A DNA stretch of 64,000 nt from Puccinia triticina (GCF_026914185.1 NC_070570.1:3472001-3536000); one strand, 5' to 3'. Positions 1 through 10,100 are shown, counted from the stretch's first letter. Made by a program: numbers and translations. Notes: generated from the sequence alone by a model not told the origin.

Positions 1-158
1 TAGAGCCTAAATTATTCTTTGAGATATGAAATTGGTTGTATTTTTTGACATGGACTAGGTAAACCTATCCACCTATGTTGTAAGCTGTAACTAGTAGTGG
101 CTTGTAGGTTATATGTCTGCCAATGGAAGTACAGCGGCGCAGCCGCCTTGATATCTAG
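1..158 (+). mobile_element. Helitron 3' terminal fragment
   Basis: The first bases of the window end in a Helitron-type terminus. A perfect hairpin GCGGC-GCA-GCCGC lies at 134-146, followed after 8 nt by the terminal CTAG at 155-158. The next base is a T of the satellite, as expected for insertion between A and T. The same hairpin, with 7 nt before CTAG, ends the large Helitron at 54662, so both probably belong to one family. The rest of this copy lies outside the window. Confidence 0.72.
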
Positions 159-348
159 TTTTTTTACCAATATCATGGAAGAACTTCCACACTTTGCTGA
201 GATATAGTGGCAGAAACACCAAGAAACTACCCAATTAGTGATATTTGGCAACAGATCACATTGTGGCTGCTACAATTGGGGGTTTTGTGGTCATTCAAGG
301 TACGCAATCAATCTTTGAGGGCTTTTAATTATTTTTTTACTAATATCA
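159..348 (+). repeat. 173-bp satellite, forward, segment 1
   Basis: About one monomer of a tandem repeat whose unit is close to 173 bp. A landmark is GATATTTGGCAACTGATCAC, near 240. The same landmark recurs at 738, 911 and 1084. No coding function is apparent; short open frames here are an effect of the repeat. Confidence 0.9.
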
Positions 349-458
349 TGTTAGAGTATGAATCTGGCAACTCAGCTTTGTAGCTTAGTGGTAAAGCAGG
401 CACCTAGAGTAAGCCCAACCCGGGTTTGAGTCCTGGTGGAGCCACTTCTTTTCTGACA
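349..458 (+). repeat. TRIM left LTR
   Basis: 110-bp terminal repeat, TG to CA. It differs from the right copy at only a few sites, including one missing base in the tRNA-like acceptor stem. Confidence 0.75.
374..444 (+). other. tRNA-like sequence in TRIM left LTR
   Basis: A 71-nt tRNA-like fold with an A box TAGCTTAGTGG and a degraded B box GGTTTGAGTCC. The acceptor stem has a mismatch at its first pair. The anticodon stem is poor, so it is not called as a functional tRNA. Confidence 0.6.
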
Positions 459-557
459 TATTAACAGTCTCGAGCTCAAAGAGCCAAGCATACCTGCAGA
501 GGAGTGAGCACGCCAGCGGGTCTAAGAGAGCCTTAGAGAATCCAGATTCCGGGAGGA

Positions 558-628
558 TGTTAGATTATGAATCTGGCAACTCAGGCTTCGTAGCTTAGTG
601 GTAAAGCAGGCACCTAGAGTAAGCCCAA

Positions 629-668
<40 letters not shown>
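558..668 (+). repeat. TRIM right LTR
   Basis: 111-bp terminal repeat, the better preserved copy. A purine tract precedes it, and the TATCA target duplication follows it. Confidence 0.75.
584..654 (+). other. tRNA-like sequence in TRIM right LTR
   Basis: The fold is acceptor GGCTTCG/TGGAGCC (7 pairs with two G-U), a 4-bp D stem, and a 5-bp T stem with loop TTCGAGT. The A box TAGCTTAGTGG and B box GGTTCGAGTCC match the pol III consensus, and a TTTT run follows. The anticodon stem has two mismatches. The nominal anticodon AGA would be serine, but the long variable arm of tRNA-Ser is absent. It is therefore a tRNA-derived pol III promoter rather than a working tRNA gene. Confidence 0.65.
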
Positions 669-1288
669 TATCATAGGAGGACCCCCACGCTGCGCTGAGA
701 TATAGTGGCAGAATCCCCAAGAAACTATCAAATTAGTGATATTTGGAAACTAATCACATTGTGGCTGCTACGTTTGGGGGTTTTGTGGTCATTCAAGCTG
801 CGAAATAAAATTTTGAGGGCATCTGATTATTTTGGTACCAATATCATGGAAGAAATCTCACGCTTTGCTGAGATATAGTGGCAGAAACACCAAGCAACTA
901 CCAAATTAGTGATATTTGGCAACTGATCACATTGTGGCTGCTACATTTGGGGGTTTTGTGGTCATTCAAAGAACGCAATGAATCTTTGAGGGCATTTGAT
1001 CATTTTGGTACCAATATCATGAAAGAACTCCCACGCTGTGCTAAGATATAGTGGCAGAAACACCAAGAAACTACCAAATTAGTGATATTTGGCAACTGAT
1101 CACATTGTGGCTACTACATTTGGGGGTTTTGTGGTCATTCAAGGTTCACAATAAATCTTTGAGGGCATGTGATCATCTTGGTGCCAATATCATGGAAGAA
1201 CTCCCACTCTGCGCTGAGATATAGTGGCAGAATCACCAAGAAACTACCAAATTTGCAATATGCGGCAACTGATCACATTGTGGCTGCT
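669..1288 (+). repeat. 173-bp satellite, forward, segment 2
   Basis: About three and a half monomers in head-to-tail order with landmarks at 738, 911 and 1084, giving the 173-bp period. The segment ends at 1284-1288 CTGCT, the left target duplication of Gypsy A. Confidence 0.9.
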
Positions 1289-1600
1289 TGTCAGCCTTAG
1301 AGTCAACACAGCTGACCAGCTAAAGTCTGCCTCTTTTCTACTTATTACATATGAAATTACTTCATATCTTTTTCATCTTAAGAGATATCATTGTTCTGAA
1401 TTCATATTCTGTTTCCTCATGCAATTTTAACCCTAGTTACAACTTAACAATTCTTTGTAACCATACTCCTTCCCTGAGTTCTTGAGTTGTGGCGCGCATG
1501 CGCAGTTGTGACACGTCAGCGCTACCAAGCGCGCCAAACCACATGTACATATGCAATTACATAAGCAAACTGTGAAAATTTTCGAAGTCAGGATCCCCCT
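1289..1600 (+). repeat. Gypsy A 5' LTR, left piece
   Basis: Starts TGTCAGCC and aligns base by base with 15720 onward of the 3' LTR. It is cut at 1600 by Copia; CCCCT at 1596-1600 is repeated at 6934-6938. Confidence 0.93.
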
Positions 1601-1826
1601 TGTAGAGCTGTGAATCCTAATATCTGAGTGTGATGAAGAAAACTCCCCCAAGTGAAATGTATTTCAAAGAAAGAGTAGACTATATATATGATTTGTAAAT
1701 ACATACTTGGGTTGATGAGAAACCAAACACATAATAAGCTATAGATATAGAAAATATCTGAGACCAAACAAACTGAAAACATGTGAAAATATGGATTTAG
1801 AAATAAAGACATATTTTGATATAACA
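1601..1826 (-). repeat. Copia 3' LTR
   Basis: 226-bp LTR, downstream copy relative to the minus-strand genes. It is bordered on its right by the polypurine tract. Confidence 0.94.
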
Positions 1827-1843
1827 CTCCCCCTCCCCCCCTC
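1827..1843 (-). promoter_or_regulatory. Copia polypurine tract
   Basis: On the minus strand a G-rich run of purines lies directly before the 3' LTR. It is seen on the + strand as C-rich CTCCCCCTCCCCCCC. It is the expected primer for plus-strand DNA synthesis. Confidence 0.8.
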
Positions 1844-2083
1844 AGCAACCAAAAACCAAAAAAAGAAAAAGAAAATAAAGGAAAAGAACAAAAACAATGA
1901 TAAGAATTAATTGACGTAGAGCAAGAAATTGGGGTAGAATAGAACATGAGAAAGAAACAATGAGAAAAAGAAGAGACAAAGGAGGAAGTGAATGGGGATT
2001 GTGGAATTGAGTCTTGAAAAATCGCCACCGAGATGGTAAACTGTTTGACATAAAGTGTTAATGGTTAGCGTCCGTAGAACCAA

Positions 2084-2536
2084 TCAACCGGGATTATTGT
2101 GTGGGATTTGTGGAGGGAGACAAACAGATACGGGGGGTGCATGTTCATCGCCGCCAGCGCATACTGTCCCCACTGTACTTTCCATCATTTTGGATTGCCC
2201 ACACAATATTCCTACTCCTGCCAGAAACTCAGACACCTTTTGCCACCCGAGAGCCTTGGTGAAGATATTGGCTAGCTGATCATTTGTCGAGATGCATTCA
2301 AGGCGGCCTTTCTTGGTGTAGAGGAGTTTGTTGATGACATGGAATTTGCGTTTGACGTGCCAATTTTCCTTCCTAGTACGGCAATCTGAGCTGATTTGGA
2401 CAGAGGCTTTATTGTCACAGAGTACAAGTGGGGGTGGCAGCTCAAAAAAATGAGATAGCGTGGCCAATACAGTGCAAGCATCCTTAGATGCAAAAGATAG
2501 CACCATGTATTCGGCCTGACATGTTGAACGTGCCAC
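2084..2536 (-). pseudogene. Copia RNase H, C-terminal end of Pol (out of frame)
   Basis: The frame carries the late-Pol signatures of Copia elements: AEYMVLSFASKD, LCDNKASVQISSD and DQLANIFTKAL. It overlaps the end of the reverse transcriptase frame but lies in another frame. A frameshift near 2530 therefore split one Pol polyprotein. In an intact element RNase H removes the RNA strand of the RNA-DNA hybrid. The reading ends shortly before the 3' LTR, as in other Copia elements. Confidence 0.85.
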
Positions 2537-3666
2537 ACATGTCTTTTGTTTGAATGACCAGGAAACCAGCGCGCCCAGACCATAGAGATGAAACCATGGA
2601 CGGACCGGGAAGCCTTGCCTCCCCAGTTTGCGTCAACGTAGGTAACAACACCGTCAGAGAAAGGCTTGGAGGCCACTATTGGTAGCGCCAGCTTGGCACT
2701 GTAACAAACATAGGAGATCAGATGGTCTAGTGCCGCCCAGTGAGAAGAATCTGGGGCCATAGAGAATTGCACCAAGAAGTTTACGGCAAATGCGATGTCG
2801 GGTTGGGAGCCCATTGCAAGATAAATGAGGCAGCCAATTCTGGACAGATAGTCAATGTCCATTGATCCGTTGGACGGGTTGGATTCCAGATCAGTCAAAG
2901 AAATAGGAGTGGGGGTGCATATTGTGGAAAGCTGAAAATTGATGATTTTGTCAACCAGCATGGGCTGATTGATGATGAAACCTCCGGCAACTTCTCGCAC
3001 GCAAAGACCAAAAATGCTTGAAAGAGATGCGTCCCATTTGAGATCGAGAACTGAAGATAAACGGGACTTGAGCTTCTCCAGAAGGGTTTTCAAGCTTGCC
3101 ATGAAAAGGCCATCATCAACGTGAACCCACAGGAAAGCCATGTCGCTCCCTGATCGGTACACATAGGTTGACTGATCTTCCATGGTCGGAAAGAAACCGA
3201 TTTTTTCAAGCTGCGTCTTTAAATGGAGCCACCAACAGCAAGCGGCTTGACGTGTTCCGTATAGTGCCTTGCGGAGCTTGAGGACGCAGCCAGATCTTGC
3301 TGAAACACCTGGTGGAGGTCGGATAAAAACATCATGGTCAATGTCTCTGTGTAAAAATGCGCTCTTGACATCAAAAGAAGCCACCGGCCATCCCAAATGG
3401 GATGCCATTGCTAGAAGAATCCTGAGCGCGGGGAATGTTGGAGTAGGAGCAAATGTCTCGCCGAAGTTGCGGCCATGAATTTGCTTGAAACCCTGAGCTA
3501 CAATGCACGCCTTGAATTTTGATATTTTGCCTTCCTGGGTCCGTTTTAATGCAAAAACCCATCTGCACGTGAGTATTTCCCTTGCCTCAGACTTGGGAAC
3601 CTCCTCCCAGACTCGGAGATCAACCATCATACCGACTTCTGCGTCTATCGCAGCTTTCCATTCTGC
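2272..3666 (-). pseudogene. Copia reverse transcriptase (RVT_2)
   Basis: About 450 codons with RVT_2 landmarks: WVFALKR, VAQGFKQ, FDVKSAFLHRD, the palm motif LWVHVDDGL carrying the two catalytic aspartates, and LIYLAMGSQPDIAFAV. A TGA stop at 3664-3666 separates it from the upstream integrase part: the reading is NFTL-stop-AEWKAAID in one frame. The base before the stop is T, so it fits the TCGA-to-TTGA pattern seen elsewhere here. Its 3' part shifts frame near 2530. Confidence 0.92.
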
Positions 3667-5178
3667 TCAAAGAGTGAAGTTGATTGCTTGATGATATGTG
3701 TAAGGCACGTCGGAGAGAAAAGGGGGCTCAGAGACCACTGATTCAAAACACGCATCCTGGAAATTGAGCTTGCGTAACTGACTGAAATCTCCAAGACGGT
3801 TGACACCAATAGAGTTGAGGATGGCATTTACCAATCCAGAATTGGTTAATTGCAAGGGTAGGTTGTCCTCATGAAAAATGACCGATGCACCACGCTCAAG
3901 CTTTTTGGAATTTGGGTTCCAGAGCAGCCATCCGTGCGAGTCATCTAGTACGCCTACATGGATCAGAGCTGTCAACCTTGGGAAGAACTGCTTTGGGTAA
4001 TTGATATCATGGAGATAAGCTTGACAGCTGAAAACACAAACCGTGTCCAACAAGGGCTGCTTTCCCATAGAAAGCTTGTGGGGAGACTTGTTGGCTCCAG
4101 TGTGAACCACGCAATTGAAAATGTAAGCAGCCTGTTTCATTGCCAGGAACCATAGAGAATTTGGTAACTTAGTGTGAATGATGAAAGTTTGCGCCATGTC
4201 CAGGAGAGTGCGATTGGTCTGCTCAACACTGCCATTCTGGTGATGTTCATAGGGAACACTCAATTGGTGGCCAATGTCATGCTCCTTGAGAAACTTTTTA
4301 AATTTGATTGAGGTCAATTCTCCCACATTGTCGGATTGGATAGTTTTCACACAATGAGGGGTTAGCCGGTTAAAATCAAGGACCCAATCAGATACCGCCT
4401 TGCCTGCCGCAGCCTTGTTTTTCAGCCCAACAACTGAAGTCATGCAGGAAAGAACATTGTGTAATACCAAACCGTATGTGCTCCCGTCAAGGGCCTCAGG
4501 AAATGGACCAACAAGATCAATGGCAATGATACTTCCGGGGGCATCAGCGACCTCGCGCGAAGGGGACTGGACAGGTGTATGAGTGCTTTTTGCGAGAGAA
4601 CAGGAATGACGTTTTGATTTTGGGAGAGACAATTTTTTCAGAGGAATCCCATGTACACATTGCCGATTTATTGTTTGGTTGAAAAAGCGGATGGCAATAT
4701 GTCCTAGCCGATCATGCCAAAGGTTGGATTCAGACAGAGAAGATAGCTGAGGAGAAAAATAACAGGACTTCAGGGAAGCAGAGGAGGTTGGGGAAGGAAG
4801 AAACCATCTGTAGTGACTCATGTGCGTATAGAAACGAGTATCTTGTTGATTGAGAATGAAAACACCACCGTCAAAATTGATATGGCCGTCCCATTTGTCA
4901 AAATACCCAATTGATATCACTGTCCCACAGATTTTTGGCACAAACAACACATTCTTTAAATGCAGGTCCCCAAAACGAGTCGGTACAACGCCGTCGCCAA
5001 TACCGTCTACGGAAATGCGGTCTTGAGAGGCAACGCGCAATTGCAGATTAGCGGGCCAAAGATTGGTGAAAAAGGATTCATGGGACATTACATGATTGGT
5101 GGCCCCAGTTTTGCAAAGAGGATTGTCAGGGTTCTTGGGAGGAGCTGAGATAGACGCCAGTTCCGCAGACTTAGACAC
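3667..5178 (-). pseudogene. Copia protease remnant, GAG-pre-integrase and integrase
   Basis: The frame begins near the protease active site, which reads CKTGATNHV. Copia proteases have D-S/T-G-A here, so the catalytic aspartate is replaced by lysine. A GAG-pre-integrase segment (LWHDRLGHIAIRF) and an integrase core follow, with AIDLVGPFPEA, TIQSDNVGELTS and the HHQNGSVEQTNRTL motif, which covers the DDE positions. The frame runs into the RT part through a TGA at 3664-3666. Upstream, Gag is in a different frame. Confidence 0.9.
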
Positions 5179-5406
5179 AAGTTAACCCAACAGAACGCTT
5201 GATTTGTTTGGCCACCAGGACGGGTTCTTCTTTCTTGGATCCTCCAGCGGCGGAAGACGGTTCTTGAATTGAGGACAGTTGGGGGTCCAGTGTCCCCATT
5301 CCCAGCAGAAATGGAATGGAAACTCAGCCGTGAGATATTGCGTTGCCCAATTGTCTGGGGGCGGAGTGGTTGAGCTGTGGGGGTCATGACTTTGTTGAGA
5401 TTGTTG

Positions 5407-6396
5407 TCAAGACAAACCGCAAGACCCACAAAAACCTCCTCGACCGCGCCCACCACGATGTGGCCCGGAGTGAGAACCACGACCATGAGTTGACGAGATG
5501 GCCATTGCCGATGCCGTTTCTGAAACCAAAGCCAATTGATGCAGCCGAGTCGCCATGTGCAAGATTTCCTCCAAGGTGACAATGTGATCAGGTCTGATTG
5601 CAATCCGGGAATCAACGGAATCAGCCATGGTGTTCTGGTATTGATGCATGACGGAATGGAAGGAGACAGCTAGACACTTATCTACTGTCAAACCCCCCAG
5701 TCTCTCATCCAGATCAATCCAGCTCCGCTTCAGAGCTTCATAGCTGGACAATAGCAAATCCGATGCATCTGGGGCATGTGCGATGTCGGACCATTGACTC
5801 AGGATGAGAGACCAGGAAGTACCCGCAAAACGCCCTTTCAAAGATTGGTAGGCCCCATACGCAGTTAACCCGTTGAGAAAGGAGCGCAGCGCCGGGTGGA
5901 TTGAATGTTGAAGAAGAGCCAGGACTCCATTGGACGTTGCTGGATTGGTTGTTGATGAGTTGGTGTTGAAAAACTTGACCTTCTGAGTGATGCTTCTGAC
6001 AGTGTTGATAACCGCTGCCGACCATAACGGGAAATTTGTTCTGTCCAAAGTGAGCTGAGGAGAGATTTGCTGCCCGAGTTGGTGCCATTGAAGCTGACTG
6101 GAGACCAAAGAGTTTGATGCGGCGGTCATCGTCTGATTGTTGTTGGAGAGATTTCGGATGAGAAGCACCTTCAGAAGATTATCATTGATCCCAGACAGAC
6201 CCGTCTTCTCCAATTCACGAGCAATGATTGCATCTAAAGATTCTGGAGGCTGGTAATCACCGGCGATCTGGTTTGAGTTCTTGGCGGGGGACTGGTTGGG
6301 GATAGTGTGGTCGGCAGAAGATGAGGGGAAAGGAACATTGGACCGTTTGCCTGACATGGTATTGGATGATGTGGAAGAGAGCAACGAGTCGGCCAA
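5407..6396 (-). pseudogene. Copia Gag (UBN2-type)
   Basis: A 329-codon frame starts at an ATG about 310 bp inside the 5' LTR. It carries the pattern of Copia Gag, for example LTLDRTNFPLWSAAV near residue 110 and the helix-rich stretch after it. It ends in a basic RGRGG-type region. A partial zinc knuckle, CWEWGHWTPNC, is readable just downstream in another frame (about 5270-5310). At least one frameshift thus separates Gag and Pol; a programmed shift is possible but cannot be told from decay. Confidence 0.85.
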
Positions 6397-6689
6397 TACA
6401 AAAAGACTCTTCAGGAATGGAATTGAGGGTTCTACGGGGTGGGGTAACTCTAGCGGAGAAATCCTGATGAATAAGGTCAGGCCGGTCGGATTGCGTGTTA
6501 ACCATAAATATCCTTGTCAATGAGCCACAGAAGGGTGGATGATTTGACAGAGGGGAAAGATGGGCTTTACACGGAAGGGTGGAATTTGATGGGGGATAAG
6601 AGATGTTTCACGGAAGGATGAAAGAAAGATCCACAAGCTTGTCCACAGAAGGGTGAAAAGTTTAAAACTGAAAGATACCCCGCTGGTCA

Positions 6690-6707
6690 CAGCGCGGGCT
6701 CATAACC
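6690..6707 (-). promoter_or_regulatory. Copia primer-binding site, half-tRNA-iMet type
   Basis: Next to the 5' LTR the + strand reads AGCGCGGGCTCATAACC. That is the anticodon arm of an initiator methionine tRNA, with CAT as anticodon. The minus strand would therefore pair with a tRNA-iMet cleaved in the anticodon arm, as known for Drosophila copia and Ty5, rather than with a 3' CCA end. Confidence 0.7.
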
Positions 6708-6933
6708 TGTAGAGCTGTGAATCCTAATATCTGAGTGTGATGAAGAAAACTCCCCCAAGGGAAATGTATTTCGAAGAAAGAGTAGACTATATATATGATT
6801 TGTAAATGCATACTTGGGTTGATGAGAAACCATACACATAATAAGCTATAGATATAGAAAATATGTGAGACCAAACAAACTGACAACATGTGAAAAAATG
6901 GATTTAGAAATAAAGACATATTTTGATATAACA
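6708..6933 (-). repeat. Copia 5' LTR
   Basis: 226-bp LTR upstream of Gag on the minus strand. TSD CCCCT follows at 6934-6938. Confidence 0.94.
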
Positions 6934-7476
6934 CCCCTTGCCTGAGGAGGATCTACAGACTTCAGCACACCAGAACTACACCCCAGATAACCCAGGATCA
7001 CCACCAAAGAGACCACCACGCTCCCAGTATACCTACCGTCACAGGCGCCTAGGATATTGACAGTAAGTAGACTCTTTTCACTGAACCTTGCATATTCAGA
7101 GTGAAACTCTGCTTCTCTTGATCATTTTTTCTTTTCTTCAACTCTTTCAATCTTAAACGATCAAAAGGTTATCTCTGGTTAAGACCTACAAAACCAGAGC
7201 AGAGTAGTAACCCTACTTCTGAATCCCACCAACGTTTCCTTGTTGTGAGTGGAGGCTGTTGCACTCTTTCTTGGCCTTGCACAGCTGGCATCCAACTTTT
7301 CCAGGTTGAGAATAGCCCAGATCAATTAATAAAGACTTAAATTCTAGGCCTGATCTTCTCTTTCTCTCTCTTTCTCTTCCTTTCTTTCAGTTTGTATTTC
7401 TTTATCCCAAGAAATCCAAACTATTCCCCCTCCTTTTCCTTGTGTCCTGCTGTCACATAAGAGACTCCGGCTCACA
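6934..7476 (+). repeat. Gypsy A 5' LTR, right piece
   Basis: Continues the LTR after the Copia insertion and matches the 3' LTR from about 16025 on. It ends GGCTCACA at 7476 and contains an AATAAAGACTTAAATTC stretch that may serve polyadenylation. Confidence 0.93.
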
Positions 7477-7478
7477 AT

Positions 7479-7496
7479 TGGGGGCCTCATCGGGAA
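7479..7496 (+). promoter_or_regulatory. Gypsy A primer-binding site, tRNA-Pro-like
   Basis: Two bases after the LTR the sequence TGGGGGCCTCATCGGGAA begins. It resembles the tRNA-Pro binding sites of retroviruses (TGGGGG followed by GGGA). Gypsy B has a site with the same start and end at the same place, which supports the call. Confidence 0.65.
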
Positions 7497-7644
7497 ATAT
7501 CTTCCCTTTTCATACTTCTAGACTGCTTAAAAGCCAAGGACTGATCATCCTGTCTAAGTCAAACAAAAAATTCATAAAAATTCAAAAAAATCACAAAAAT
7601 TCTTTCTACATATATTCTCAAAACTACCCCAAATTGGTTCTACA

Positions 7645-8169
7645 TTGATTCAATTCCTAACTGAACCCTTGAAAAATGTTTTTACGTCCCCTCTACCCGT
7701 GAAAGTGCAGAATTGTGACTCTTCCGCGGACCTCTTTATTCCTTTGTCGGACTTATCCTCTATTGACTCCTCTATACCTTTGGATCAAGAGGAGATAGCA
7801 AAAAACAGAGTGCACTCAAAAGATTCCTTGCCTTCCAAACTACAATTACCGCTATTGACCGTAGAAAATTTCTCAACGGCGCAGGACAGCGCAAAGGAAG
7901 AAGACTACAAGGATAAAATGATAGCAACCCCGCAAAACGGAAATTTGATCAGTAGTACTTCGTGGACGCCCATTGCCACGACTACATACCCAAAAGTCCG
8001 TTGCAGAAAAGTCACAGCAGCTGTTAGTATAGCCGACTGGACGTCTGAACCTCCCACAAAGACTAAAGCTAAAGAGAAGAAGAAGAAATTCTCTTCTACT
8101 ACGCGTAAAAGCCGCAGACTTTCTGCAAAAGCCAAGGCTTCAGGTATTTCTTTATTTCTGAAAAAATAA
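7645..8169 (+). pseudogene. Gypsy A leader open frame, lysine-rich tail
   Basis: An open frame of about 174 codons before Gag with no convincing ATG; it stays open upstream of 7645. The last 40 residues are strongly basic (KTKAKEKKKKFSSTTRKSRR), like a nuclear-localisation or nucleic-acid-binding tail. A GGTATTTC donor-like site near 8140 and a TTAG acceptor-like site at 8234-8237 suggest it could be a first exon spliced to Gag. No family recognised. Confidence 0.4.
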
Positions 8170-8289
8170 AATATAAAAAGACAAAAACAAAACAAAAACT
8201 AATAATAACTCGTGAATAAAATGCCCCCCCATCTTAGAAATGGAAGGGACCTCTCAGCAGAGCAACAACTCTGCTACCAACTCAGCCCA

Positions 8290-8955
8290 GCCGCAGATCA
8301 ACGATGGGCCACTACGCTACGCTACGCTACGGGCCAATATCCGTTAGTGTATCCGTGGTTATTTGGCGAGACAATTGGGGTATTTTTATCCCCAATTATA
8401 GCCCAATACAATAACATTTAGTGTATCTAAAGTTTCTCATTGAAGATCTTGGGTATTGTTATCCAGAATACACTCAAAATACACTAACAGGTAGTGTATT
8501 TCTTTTGGATAACCAACATTTCCCTGAAAGTTAGTGTATCAGAGTTAGGATAAAAATCTTCTGAACTACAGTATCTGTTATTTCATGGTTTTTAGCTCCT
8601 AGAAAATGATTCTCAAAACATCATGTCCCAGATTTATTTATTTTTTAACACAAAACCAACTTTACTACCAAAAATATCAATACACTGAAAGTAATTTTAT
8701 CATTAATTGCAGAGATAAACTGACAGTTATTGTATTTGTTATCAGGAATAACAACAGATAACAATCATGAAACTAGGATTTGGTTATTGTTAACCTGGCA
8801 TATTTCAGCTACACTAACAATACAATAACAGCCAAAAAGAATAAAATCAAAAAGATGAATTATTATTGCAATAAAATCAAGGATAACAGTATTATTTGTG
8901 TAGTGCAGTGGAAAAAACTAACAATACACTACACTAACAATACAGTTAGTGTATC
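8290..8955. other. AT-rich insertion in Gypsy A gag
   Basis: A ~650-bp AT-rich block separates two Gag-coding pieces (ATG at 8240 and the frame resuming near 8956). It contains the word TTAGTGTAT or close forms about five times on + and several times on the other strand. The 8-mer TCAGCCCA occurs at both edges (8282-8289 and 8954-8961), like an 8-bp target duplication. Clear terminal inverted repeats are missing, and joining at that duplication would change frame. Its class is unknown. Confidence 0.45.
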
Positions 8956-10100
8956 AGCCCACCTTTGCGCAGAGGAACGGCTTTGGCGAGCTAGAGTTGG
9001 CCTTACCGCCGTTGGACAAGGATTTTCTTGTGTTCCCTTGAGAGGAACATTTGTTGCCGGACACGGGCATTCCCCCAGCTCTGTACAATCCAAGGGAAAC
9101 GTCCCTGGCCCTAGCTTTGAACAGGTTGACGCCCGTACCACAACCCGTGGAGAGGGAGCAGATGATTCCAGCCAGAACTCATCCCTCCCCCCAGCCTACC
9201 AACCCAGAGGGTTTACGCCCAGGAGCGCCGCCAGACCTATCCCTGGTTCCCCCAGCTCAGAACCAGGCTCCGCAAGACTCCTCCGGACCAATGGAGCGTA
9301 TCCCGGAAGACCAGGAGATTTTGAACTTAGTCAATCTCCTCAGCAAGCAATACGAACTGTTTTTCCGCGCTTGGGAGGCGCAGAACACCAGAGCTCAGAG
9401 GCACCTCCTTTCTCAGGCCGCTACAACCCAAGAGATGATGAAGGACATCGTGGGGAGAGAAGAATCTATCCATCTCAGCCAAGACTGGATCCCCAGAGAG
9501 GACCTCAACGCCCTGGAGAGGACGTTATACCAGCAGCCTCTTGACGCCAAGCGCAGAGCACCGCCGATAACAACCGTGCAGACCAACACAAGCCTAACTC
9601 TAGCCCCACACCCAGGCCACCAACCTCTAGGAGCTACGCCAACACCAGAGCCTCCAGGTTTGCAACACCAAGCGCAAGAGACCAGCTACCAGGGTCCTAC
9701 CCCCCTTTACGCGCCCCAAGCGCCAATGCCGCCCCCATATGACCACCAGGCTCATCAAATGCCGCCGCCACCCCCGCCGCAACAGCAGCAAATGGCAAGA
9801 CTCCCACCAGCTTCTACACAGCTCAATGGGACCCAAGCGCCGCACCATCATCCCTACCAACGCCCCAACGCGCCTTACCATCAACCTCAACCCCACTATC
9901 AACAGTGGGGAGGTCAGCGCGGGAATTACCAACATCAGTCCCATTTTCACGGCTCGAGAAGATCCGGGAGGAACTGGAACCTGCCCATGGCAAATACCCA
10001 CAGGATTATCAACGTTGGAGAGTTCTTGATGAGGTTGACCAGGTCCACCGAAAGAGGCTGCGGCAGAGGGAGAGGGAGAGGCAGAGGTGTTCACCAATAA
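8956..10100 (+). pseudogene. Gypsy A Gag N-terminal region, Pro/Gln-rich
   Basis: Coding resumes after the AT-rich block. One TGA near 9041 interrupts it (FP-stop-EEHLLP), in a T-TGA context. From 9051 the frame runs 349 codons. A helical part (about residues 80-165 of that frame) is followed by a very Pro/Gln-rich part (about 190-290) and an Arg-Gly-rich end with RGRGRGRG. The next Gag piece is in another frame starting by about 9905, so a frameshift or splice links them. It probably forms the disordered arm of Gag. Confidence 0.5.

Larger units (their letters stand above)
349..668 (+). mobile_element. TRIM-like element with tRNA-like LTRs
   Basis: Two direct repeats, 349-458 (110 bp) and 558-668 (111 bp), start with TGTTAGA and end with CTGACA. 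They flank a 99-bp interior. The element interrupts a satellite monomer and is bounded by a 5-bp duplication TATCA (344-348 and 669-673). A purine tract, GGGAGGA, sits directly before the right repeat. These are the marks of a terminal-repeat retrotransposon in miniature. No obvious primer-binding site starting TGG follows the left repeat. Each LTR holds a tRNA-like sequence with pol III boxes. The element has no coding capacity and would depend on enzymes supplied in trans. Confidence 0.78.
1601..6933 (-). mobile_element. Ty1/Copia retrotransposon nested in Gypsy A LTR
   Basis: Identical-length 226-bp LTRs (1601-1826 and 6708-6933) begin TGTAGAGC and end ATAACA on the + strand. The flanking TSD is CCCCT. 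The coding strand is minus, in the order Gag, protease, integrase, reverse transcriptase, RNase H, which is the Copia order. The LTRs differ at roughly eight sites by eye. Stops and frame breaks separate the domains, so the copy is inactive. Confidence 0.95.

Noticed and set aside
374..654. Two tRNA genes
   Set aside because: The A/B boxes and acceptor and T stems are good, but the anticodon stem has mismatches, and the nominal Ser anticodon lacks the long variable arm. Both lie in the repeats of a mobile element, so they are kept as tRNA-like sequences.
8282..8961. hAT insertion by its 8-bp TCAGCCCA repeat
   Set aside because: No inverted terminal repeats, and joining at that repeat would put Gag in the less protein-like frame. 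Kept as an unclassified insertion.
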